Notes under the pieces: generated by a model | The model's database searches: none | Told to the model about the DNA's origin: nothing | What the model saw: the letters and a program-made list of their open reading frames with translations, nothing else | Part shown: positions 1 through 8,120 of the stretch, in pieces | Position numbering within the stretch: the first letter of the stretch is position 1 | Layout: the number at the start of each line of letters is the position of its first letter | Source of the DNA: CAVRZY01 sp963725415 | Lineage (GTDB): Bacteria > Acidobacteriota > Terriglobia > Bryobacterales > Bryobacteraceae | DNA: 64,000 nt | Assembly: GCA_963725415.1 (NCBI GenBank) | Contig: CAVRZY010000227.1 | Span: 55,150-119,149 of the forward strand | Reading direction: 5' to 3' | Translations under genes and position numbers: made by a program

Positions 1-48
1 AGAGTGAGTATTCTCCTCATAACACCTCGATATACTGTAGAGTCTACG

Positions 49-1095
49 ATGGTAATCCGAAAACCGCTTCGGTACAAGGACGCCGGCGTCGATATCGATG
101 AGGCCGCCCGCGCCGTTGCCCATATCAAGAAGCTGGCCCAAGCCACCTTCACCCGCGCCGTGGTGGCCGGCATCGGGGCCTTCGGCGGCGCATACCGGCT
201 TGCCGGCTGGCGCAATCCGGTTCTGGTCAGCTCGGCCGACGGGGTCGGGACCAAGCTCAAAGTGGCCTTTCTGACCGGGTGCCACAACACCGTGGGCGAG
301 GATCTGGTCAACCACTGCGTCAACGATATCGCCGTCCTGGGCGCCACGCCGCTGTTCTTTCTCGATTACTTCGCGACCGGAAAACTGGATGCCGGCACGG
401 CCAGGGAGGTGGTTTCCGGGCTGGCCCGCGGCTGCCGCGCCAACGGCTGCGTGTTGATCGGTGGTGAGACCGCCGAGATGCCGGGCCTGTATTCCCCAGG
501 CGAGTACGACCTGGCGGGCTTCATCGTGGGGGCCGTCGAGCGCAACCGCATGCTCACTGGCGCGCGCATCCGCGCCGGCGATGTGCTGCTCGCGCTGCCT
601 TCCACCGGCCTGCACACCAACGGCTACTCGCTGGCACGCAAGCTGCTGTTCGAGATGGCGGGCTACGGCGCGAGCACCTTCTTACCGGAGTTGAATTGCA
701 CCGTGGGTGAGGAATTGCTCAAGGTGCACCGCAGCTATCTCGGTCCCATCCGCGCGCTGGCAGTCCAGGGCCTGCTGAAAGGCGCGGCGCACATTACCGG
801 CGGAGGAATCACGGATAACACGCCCCGTGTCCTGCCGCGCGGGCTGGCCGCGGAGGTGGATACCTCGGCCTGGCCCGTCCCCCCGATTTTCGAACTTCTT
901 CGCCGGCTGGGAAGGATCCCGGCAGACGATTACCGGCGCACCTTCAACCTGGGAATCGGAATGATCCTGGTCGTCTCCAAGCTCCGGCTTTCGCAGGCTC
1001 AGCGCATCTTGGAGCGGCTTGATGAAACGCACTATCTGGTCGGCCGCGTAGTGGCGGCCCGGCGCGGCACCCGCTCGCGCGTACTTTACGTATGA
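49..1095 (+). CDS. purM: Phosphoribosylformylglycinamidine cyclo-ligase (AIR synthetase)
   Basis: PurM catalyses the ATP-dependent closure of FGAM to AIR, the fifth step of cytosolic de novo purine synthesis. The 348-residue product is full length for the family (E. coli about 345). Visible landmarks are the N-terminal 'YKDAGVDID' segment, 'SSADGVGTK', the 'GGETAEMPG' loop and 'HITGGGITDN'. The open frame could begin at a GTG at position 4, but the ATG at 49 gives the normal family N terminus. A TATACT box at 31-36 sits 12 nt before it, with no Shine-Dalgarno sequence. Its last bases overlap purN by 4 nt (ATGA), so the two are translationally coupled and both act in IMP synthesis. Identification is secure. 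Confidence 0.96.
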   Translation: MVIRKPLRYKDAGVDIDEAARAVAHIKKLAQATFTRAVVAGIGAFGGAYRLAGWRNPVLVSSADGVGTKLKVAFLTGCHNTVGEDLVNHCVNDIAVLGATPLFFLDYFATGKLDAGTAREVVSGLARGCRANGCVLIGGETAEMPGLYSPGEYDLAGFIVGAVERNRMLTGARIRAGDVLLALPSTGLHTNGYSLARKLLFEMAGYGASTFLPELNCTVGEELLKVHRSYLGPIRALAVQGLLKGAAHITGGGITDNTPRVLPRGLAAEVDTSAWPVPPIFELLRRLGRIPADDYRRTFNLGIGMILVVSKLRLSQAQRILERLDETHYLVGRVVAARRGTRSRVLYV

Positions 1096-1694
1096 AACGT
1101 CTAGGTATCCTGCTCTCCGGACGCGGCTCGAATTTCGAAGCCATCGCCGACAACGTGGCCGCCGGCCGCATCGACGCCGAAATTGCTGTGGTGATCTCCA
1201 ACCGGCCTGAAGCGCGGGGCCTCCAGCTCGCAGGCCAGCGAGGCTTGAAGGCCCTCTCGATCCCCTCGAAGGGGCTGGACCGCGAAGTCTACGACCGTAT
1301 GGTGGTCGCCGAACTCCGTAACCACGCCGTGGACCTGGTCTGCCTGGCGGGCTTTATGCGCCTGCTGAGCGCCTACTTCGTCCGCGAGTTCCCGCTCGGC
1401 ATCCTCAACATCCACCCCGGGTTGCTGCCAGCCTTCCCCGGCCTGGACGCGCAGCACCAGGCCCTCCAGCACGGGGTGAAGGTTTCCGGCTGTACCGTGC
1501 ACTTCGTGGACGAGTACCTCGACCACGGCCCGATCATCGTCCAAACCGCCGTGCCGGTGCTCAACGACGATACGGTCGAGTCACTCTCCGCCCGCATCCT
1601 CGAGCAGGAGCACCGCCTCTACAGCGAGGCTATCCGGATCGTGCTTTCGGGGAAGTTTCACATCGAGGGCCGCCGCGTCATTCTGGAGCCTTGA
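1092..1694 (+). CDS. purN: Phosphoribosylglycinamide formyltransferase 1
   Basis: PurN transfers a formyl group from 10-formyl-THF to GAR in purine synthesis. The product has 200 residues, slightly shorter than E. coli PurN (212). The catalytic residues keep E. coli numbering: Asn106 and His108 in 'NIHPGLLPAF' and Asp144 in 'VDEYLDHGPII'. The N-terminal 'LGILLSGRGSNF' is the phosphate-binding loop. The gene starts inside the purM stop (ATGA), so the pair is one coupled operon. A convergent secreted-protein gene ends 12 nt downstream. Confidence 0.96.
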   Translation: MKRLGILLSGRGSNFEAIADNVAAGRIDAEIAVVISNRPEARGLQLAGQRGLKALSIPSKGLDREVYDRMVVAELRNHAVDLVCLAGFMRLLSAYFVREFPLGILNIHPGLLPAFPGLDAQHQALQHGVKVSGCTVHFVDEYLDHGPIIVQTAVPVLNDDTVESLSARILEQEHRLYSEAIRIVLSGKFHIEGRRVILEP

Positions 1695-1706
1695 ATTCGC
1701 CGCCTT

Positions 1707-2732
1707 TCATTCGAAACGGTACATCGACGCGAAACGCTGCATGTCGGAGGCAGTGACCTTGCCGGCCAGGATTTCCGCCCCGTCTTTGGTCGAGATGCTT
1801 ACCGCGCCCGACCGCTGCTGTCCCGGGCCGAGAATGACGATGCGGTACTGACTCACCGGGGCTTCAGAGTTGGCCACTTCGCCCCAGGCCATACCCCACG
1901 TCTGCCCAACGTACTTCATCAACTCTCCAGCCTCCACGGTGGCCGCCCTGCGTTCCGGCTGAATGCTGCGCTCCAGATCGGCGTCGCTCTTGGCGTTCTT
2001 CATCGAGGCGAAGAACTGCTTGGCCGCGCTGTAGACCTTGGCGATGTCCGTGCGCTCGAAAGCCAGCGTGATCGACACGGTGCCGCCGGCCTGCCCGGAG
2101 GCCGGACGAACAATGGCCACTTCGGGAACAGAGCAACTCCAGTTGGAAGGGAAACTACTCGCCAGGGTCGGCAACCTGCTTTTCAGATTCGCAACCACCG
2201 TCCGGTCGGGAACCTTGCCCGGTCTTGCTGCCGAAGCGGGCTTGAGGCTCCCCAACATGGCGGCGAAATCCTTGACACTCGTCTGCCACTGACCCCGAGG
2301 CGCATTGCACTGGACCACAAACGCGGTTCTGCCGGTCACGTAATAGGTGTAACTCCTCCGCAAAGCGACGCCCTCGTCAGTCAAGTCGTACGCCTGATTT
2401 ACCAGCAGCTTGCCCCGCACCGGGAAAGCCGGGGTTCCCGCTGCCTTGGCATCCGGGTACTGGTTTCGCACCAGGGTCTCGAACTGGCGTTGGATATCGG
2501 AGGTGTCCTCCGGAGCAGCGCCCGCTTCCACCGGCATCTGCTCGTAATGCAAGAACAGTATCAGCTTCTCCCCGCTCGGCAAGACCTTCTGGAAACCGCG
2601 ATCGAAACCAGGCGGCAGCGGGCTGGTGGCGGCCCATCCGGCGGCCAAGGTCATTTCGAAGGAACTCTCCTTGACAACCGTCTGGGCGCACAGAATTCCC
2701 AGCGCCAGCACTGCCAAACAAGACTTTCTCAT
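1707..2732 (-). CDS. Secreted protein of unknown function
   Basis: A 341-residue protein with a clear N-terminal signal peptide ('MRKSCLAVLALGILCAQ'), so probably periplasmic or secreted. The rest is soluble alpha/beta-like sequence with no transmembrane helix. I recognise no catalytic motif and cannot assign a function. The gene is convergent with purN and appears monocistronic. Its codon use and base composition look like its neighbours, so there is no sign of recent transfer. Similar unassigned exported proteins are common in acidobacteria; that comparison is general knowledge, not a database match. Confidence 0.8.
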   Translation of the reverse strand: MRKSCLAVLALGILCAQTVVKESSFEMTLAAGWAATSPLPPGFDRGFQKVLPSGEKLILFLHYEQMPVEAGAAPEDTSDIQRQFETLVRNQYPDAKAAGTPAFPVRGKLLVNQAYDLTDEGVALRRSYTYYVTGRTAFVVQCNAPRGQWQTSVKDFAAMLGSLKPASAARPGKVPDRTVVANLKSRLPTLASSFPSNWSCSVPEVAIVRPASGQAGGTVSITLAFERTDIAKVYSAAKQFFASMKNAKSDADLERSIQPERRAATVEAGELMKYVGQTWGMAWGEVANSEAPVSQYRIVILGPGQQRSGAVSISTKDGAEILAGKVTASDMQRFASMYRFE

Positions 2733-2798
2733 CTGAAATCTCCCCTCAGGTCATCATACATCCGCGCGGCGAGATATACATCCCCCGAGGCTCGCAAG

Positions 2799-3088
2799 CT
2801 ACACAGCCTCGATTTGAAGGCCTTCGCGCTCAGCCGCCTCCGCCAGCCACCGATCGAAGCAGACAAACGGGCGCTGCCGGGGGCGTTCCCCGGACCATAC
2901 CAGGGCGGCAGCCAGTTGCAAGGCATCCGCAGAACGAATCGCATAGCGTTGGGTCAGCGTTTCAGCCAATTCCCGCACCCGCTCTGTGGGGGCTGCCTCC
3001 TCCCATCTTTCCCAAACGTGCTGGCTGTCTGATTCGCGCACAGCGGCGCCAGAGCGGTGGAATCCCAGAAAGGATCAGTCTTCTTCAC
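2799..3088 (-). pseudogene. Degenerate PIN-domain (VapC-like) toxin with internal deletion
   Basis: Two pieces of a PIN ribonuclease lie in different frames. The N-terminal piece starts at a GTG at 3088 and reads 'VKKTDPFWDSTALAPLC', giving the first PIN acidic residue. The C-terminal piece (from about 3041) reads 'RYAIRSADALQLAAAL', the typical D-A-L-Q-L-A-A helix, then '...RPFVCFDRWLAEAA'. The middle of the domain, roughly 60 residues in intact relatives, is missing and the frames do not match. This is a toxin inactivated by a deletion around 3030-3042. The GTG start lies inside the end of the antitoxin remnant, as in intact vapBC operons. Confidence 0.7.
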
Positions 3089-3170
3089 GCTCAGCCTCGA
3101 TGGCGGCCCGGATCTTCTCCAATTGGAGAACTCTCTCGAAAATGTCTCCATTCTCATCTGGGGCAACCCG
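3075..3170 (-). pseudogene. Antitoxin C-terminal remnant upstream of broken PIN toxin
   Basis: The reverse strand encodes 'RVAPDENGDIFERVLQLEK' and then 'IRAAIEAEREED' followed by TGA at 3077-3075. It overlaps the toxin GTG start by 14 nt, the usual antitoxin-toxin arrangement. No start codon or DNA-binding domain remains. Upstream the frame runs into the palindromic repeat at 3171-3260 and then a stop. The repeat probably inserted into, or recombined at, the antitoxin gene. Assignment as an antitoxin rests on the position and the overlap. Confidence 0.5.
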
Positions 3171-3260
3171 CGTAATTCGGGGACTGGCGCGAATCTCGCC
3201 GCCTTTGCGAGATTCGTGGCCTGTACCCGAATTACTTTCCCCGTATTAGCCCGCTCAACG
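3171..3260. repeat. REP-like palindromic element, copy A
   Basis: An approximately 90-bp imperfect palindrome. The outer arms are GTAATTCGGG (3172-3181) and CCCGAATTAC (3226-3235). The inner arms are GAATCTCGC (3191-3199) and GCGAGATTC (3207-3215). It is followed by a conserved tail ending 'TTAGCCCGCTCAAC'. A second copy lies at 6455-6544 and differs by a compensatory change in the inner stem. No transposase for it is in the window. The form resembles REP elements mobilised in trans by RAYT transposases, but that link is inferred. Confidence 0.75.
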
Positions 3261-3286
3261 AAACTGGGGGAGGCCCACGCTCCACG

Positions 3287-3551
3287 GTAATGCCTCAGTC
3301 TCGGGGGCCGTGGGACAAGCTTCAGCTTGTCTCGGGCGGTATTCGAAAGGGTTCCGGACAGGCTGAAAGTCTATCCCACCCCGCTGGACAGGCTGTTGCC
3401 CCCGAGACTGAGAACGTGTGAAAAAATGCCAGGGCAGGTCGGGGACCTGCCCCACGAGCGCGGCAAGTTGTTGATGTGGCGCAGGCCCCCGGCCTGCGTT
3501 GCGGACAGCCGAACTGAAGTGGGCATTTTTTCACACGTTCTGAGGCATTAC
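3287..3551. repeat. Composite MITE-like element with nested inverted repeats
   Basis: The ends form a perfect 12-bp terminal inverted repeat, GTAATGCCTCAG (3287-3298) and CTGAGGCATTAC (3540-3551). Inside are two hairpin units: CAGTCTCGGGGGC (3296-3308) with its exact complement at 3398-3410, and a 23-bp arm at 3408-3430 paired with 3522-3544 at one mismatch (core 'GAACGTGTGAAAAAATGCC'). It fills most of the gap before guaB and has no credible coding content. The same terminal sequence recurs at 52031-52181, and parts recur next to the repeats at 34046 and 53450. Confidence 0.75.
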
Positions 3552-3562
3552 GCTCCAAGATC

Positions 3563-3592
3563 TTGCACCCTTGCGGGCCGCTCTCGTATCAT
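3563..3592 (+). promoter_or_regulatory. Predicted guaB promoter, probably leaderless
   Basis: TTGCAC (3563-3568), an 18-nt spacer and TATCAT (3587-3592) resemble a housekeeping sigma promoter. Only 5 nt separate the -10 box from the guaB ATG at 3598, so transcription would begin at or next to the start codon, and there is no Shine-Dalgarno sequence. The promoter lies just outside the MITE-like element. Confidence 0.5.
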
Positions 3593-3597
3593 TGAAT

Positions 3598-5054
<1,457 letters not shown>

Positions 5055-5062
5055 GACATGCT

Positions 5063-6431
5063 TCAGCTTATCCCCTCCGATGCAGTCACCCGCGCCCGGA
5101 GTCGCCCGCCTGCCAGCCGCACACCGATCTCGGAGCCTGGCGGCGCTTGGACGGCTCCTTTGACGATACCGCCGGCCTCATCCTGGACGATGGCGTAGCC
5201 GCGATCCAGCACCCGTAGCGGGCTCAATTCGGCGAGCTGCGCGATGAGCGGATCCAGCCGCCCGCGCGCCCGCGCCAGCCGCATGGTGGTGAGTTGTGCG
5301 CTGGCCGCGCAGGCGATCTCCAGCCGTCGCCGCGCGGCCGCGAATCGAAGCCGCAGATCCAGAGCCTCTGAGTCGCTCGCTCAGGCCACGCAGCCTCCGC
5401 TGGCAGCTTTCCACACAGGCACGGGTCCGCTCGCGCAGCCGGTAGTCCAACTCATCGACGCGTTGCAGGGAGCGGCCGATGTGCCGGCTCAGCAGAGAAG
5501 CGGCGCGATCTACGCCCAGCCGCTGCAGACGCCGTGCGGCATCGGCCAGCCGGTAGCGCGCTGCCTGCCGGAGCTTGTAAACGGCCGTGGCGATCCCCTC
5601 CAGTAACTGCTCGCGCGAGCAGATGACAATCTCCGCCGCCGCCGAGGGCGTGGGGGCCCGCACATCGGCCACGAAATCCGCAATCGTGAAGTCGGTCTCG
5701 TGCCCGATCGCGGAAATCACCGGCACGGCGCAGGCGGCGATGGCGCGCGCCACTGCCTCTTCATTGAACGTCCAGAGGTCCTCCAGCGAGCCGCCGCCCC
5801 GCGCTACGATCACCACCTCCGCCCAGCCCGACTGGCTGAAGTATTCGATGCCCTGGCAGACCTCTTCAATCGAGCCCTCGCCTTGTACCAGGGCCGGATA
5901 CAGCCGGATGTGCAGGCCGGGGAAACGGCGCTCCAGGATTTGCAGCATGTCGCGAGATCACCGCGCCCGCGCGGCGAGGTCACGATCCCGATGCGCCGGG
6001 GAAACCGTGGCAGCGGGCGCTTGCGGGCCTGCTCGAACAGGCCCTTCGGCGGCCAGCTTCTTCTTCAATTGCTCGAAGGCGAATTGCAGCGCGCCGCGGC
6101 CTTGCGGCTCCAGGTACTCCACCAGCAACTGGTATTCCCCGCGAACCTCATACACATCGATGCGCCCGCGCGCCAGCACCGCCACCCCGTCCTGGGGCTT
6201 GAACTTCAAGTAGCGCGCCGTCGAGCGGAAACACACGCAACGCAACTGCGCCTCCGCTTCCTTCAGGGTGAAGTAGTAATGCCCGCTGGCCGCTACGCGG
6301 ACGCCCGAGATCTCGCCCGCCACCCAAATGTCCTGAAACGCACTCCCCAGCAACTCGCGGATGGCGGCGTTCAACTCGCTGACGGTGAACACCCGCCGCT
6401 CGGACTCCAGCTCGAAAGTGATCTGCTCCAT
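5063..6431 (-). CDS. xseA: Exodeoxyribonuclease VII large subunit, with several apparent indels
   Basis: XseA is the large subunit of exonuclease VII, which degrades single-stranded DNA. The N-terminal OB-fold is intact ('VSELNAAIRELLGSAFQDIW', 'GHYYFTLKEAEAQLRCVCF'). The catalytic core follows in a second frame ('VVIVARGGGSLEDLWTFNEE', 'PVISAIGHETDFTIADFVAD', 'RAPTPSAAAE'), then the helical region and the C-terminal segment 'SPLRVLDRGYAIV' in a third. Indels near 6042-6044, 5966-5968, 5953-5956 and 5369 account for all frame changes. The predicted size is close to 455 residues, usual for the family. The small subunit xseB is not adjacent. Four indels in one gene point to local sequence error, though decay cannot be excluded. 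Confidence 0.85.
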
Positions 6432-6454
6432 ACCAGTTTCACAACCGCCAACTG

Positions 6455-6544
6455 CGTAATTCGGGGACTGCCGCGAATTTCGCCGCTTTGGCGAAATTCG
6501 TGGCCTGTACCCGAATTACCCTTCCCGCGTTAGCCCGCTCAACC
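6455..6544. repeat. REP-like palindromic element, copy B
   Basis: Second copy of the palindrome at 3171-3260, located between the divergent xseA and glnA genes, 24 nt from the xseA start. The outer arms are identical (GTAATTCGGG 6456-6465; CCCGAATTAC 6510-6519). The inner arms are GAATTTCGC (6475-6483) and GCGAAATTC (6491-6499). Relative to copy A, a C-G pair has become T-A, preserving the stem. The conserved tail 'TTAGCCCGCTCAAC' follows. Confidence 0.75.
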
Positions 6545-6659
6545 GAACCGCAGGGCAAGGCACCTGTTCGGGTTGACGGGCCTTGCCCCATTCGCTATTC
6601 TAGTAACAACTCGTTGTTGCGGCATCCCCACCAGCAATTTGCCCACCCAGGGAGGGTGC

Positions 6660-8069
6660 ATGAGTCCTAAAGAAGCATTAGAGTTTGCTAAGAAAAACGG
6701 TGCCAAGCAGATCGATCTGCGCTTCAGCGATATTCCCGGCCTGTGGCATCACGTCTCCTACCCCATCAGCCAGTTCACCGAAGAGGCCTTCGAAGAGGGC
6801 TACGGGTTTGACGGCTCCAGCATTCGCGCTTGGGCGGCCATCAGCGAGAGCGACATGCTGCTGCTGCCCGACCCCGCCACTGCCTTCATGGATCCGTTCG
6901 GCGAAACGCCGACGCTGGCCATGATCTGCGACATCATCGACCCGATCACCCGGCAGCATTACGAGCGCGACCCGCGCTGGATCGCCAGGAAGGCCGAGAT
7001 GTATCTGAAGAATTCCGGCATCGCCGACACGGCCTATTTCGGCGCCGAAGCCGAGTTCTTCATCTTCGACAATATCCGCTTCGACCAGAACCAGCACTCC
7101 GGCTTCTACTTCATCGACGCCGAAGAGGGCCGCTGGAACTCGGGCCGCGAGCGCGACAATCTGGGCTACCGGCCGCGTTACAAGGAAGGCTATTTCCCTG
7201 TCCCCCCGACCGACCATTACCAGGACCTGCGCAGCCAGATGGTCGAGACCATGCTGCGCTGCAACCTGGATGTCGAGTGCCACCACCACGAAGTGGCCAC
7301 CGGCGGTCAGGCCGAAATCGACCTCCGCTACGACGAACTGCTCCGCTCGGCCGACAACATGATGCTGTACAAGTACATCACCCGCAACGTGGCCAACCAG
7401 TACGGCAAGACCGTCACCTTCATGCCCAAGCCCCTGTTTGCTGACAACGGCAGCGGCATGCACACCCACCAGAGCCTGTGGAAGAACGGCCAGCCGCTGT
7501 TTGCCGGCGACTGCTACGCCGGTCTGAGCCAGTGGGCGCTGTGGTACATCGGCGGCCTGCTGAAGCACGCCCGTTCCCTGTCGGCCATCATTGCGCCCAC
7601 CACCAACAGCTACAAGCGCCTGGTGCCAGGCTATGAAGCCCCGGTCAACCTGGCCTACTCGCGCCGCAATCGCTCGGCCGCCGTGCGCATCCCCATGTAT
7701 TCTGCCAGCCCCAAGGCCAAGCGCGTCGAATTCCGCCCGCCCGATCCCTCCGCCAATCCGTACCTGGCCTTCGCCGCCATGATGATGGCGGGCCTGGACG
7801 GCGTGCTGAACAAAATCGATCCGGGCGAGCCGCTGGATAAGGACATCTACGACCTCTCCCCGGAGGAACTCCGCGACGTTCCCTCCATGCCCGCCTCGCT
7901 GGAGGAAGCTCTCAACTGCCTCGAGGACAGCCACACCTTTCTGCTGAAAGGCGACGTCTTCAGCGAAGAGCTACTCGAGGCCTTCATCGACTACAAGCGC
8001 AAGAACGAAGCCGACGCCATCCGCCTCCGCCCCCACCCTTACGAGTTCGCGCTGTATTACGACATCTGA
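6660..8069 (+). CDS. glnA: Glutamine synthetase, type I-beta (adenylylatable)
   Basis: Glutamine synthetase makes glutamine from glutamate, ammonia and ATP. The ATG at 6660 follows a good ribosome site (GGGAGGG) and gives 469 residues, the same length as E. coli GlnA; upstream in-frame starts are not needed. Motifs include 'DGSSIRAW' near the N terminus, the ATP-binding 'MPKPLFADNGSGMHTHQSLW' stretch and the 'RRNRSAAVRIP' glutamate/ammonium region. The adenylylation site 'DIYDLSPEE' places tyrosine exactly at residue 397. The adenylyltransferase gene glnE follows after 51 nt, so the enzyme and its covalent regulator are encoded together. Confidence 0.97.
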   Translation: MSPKEALEFAKKNGAKQIDLRFSDIPGLWHHVSYPISQFTEEAFEEGYGFDGSSIRAWAAISESDMLLLPDPATAFMDPFGETPTLAMICDIIDPITRQHYERDPRWIARKAEMYLKNSGIADTAYFGAEAEFFIFDNIRFDQNQHSGFYFIDAEEGRWNSGRERDNLGYRPRYKEGYFPVPPTDHYQDLRSQMVETMLRCNLDVECHHHEVATGGQAEIDLRYDELLRSADNMMLYKYITRNVANQYGKTVTFMPKPLFADNGSGMHTHQSLWKNGQPLFAGDCYAGLSQWALWYIGGLLKHARSLSAIIAPTTNSYKRLVPGYEAPVNLAYSRRNRSAAVRIPMYSASPKAKRVEFRPPDPSANPYLAFAAMMMAGLDGVLNKIDPGEPLDKDIYDLSPEELRDVPSMPASLEEALNCLEDSHTFLLKGDVFSEELLEAFIDYKRKNEADAIRLRPHPYEFALYYDI

Positions 8070-8120
8070 CCGGAGGGCGGGCGTATAATTTTTGGGGACG
8101 GCCCCAGCTCTCCCCACGCT

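Noticed and set aside
366..620. Reverse-strand open frame inside purM
   Set aside because: Shadow of a conserved purM reading frame; long antisense frames are expected in GC-rich DNA and it has no ribosome site or recognisable domain.
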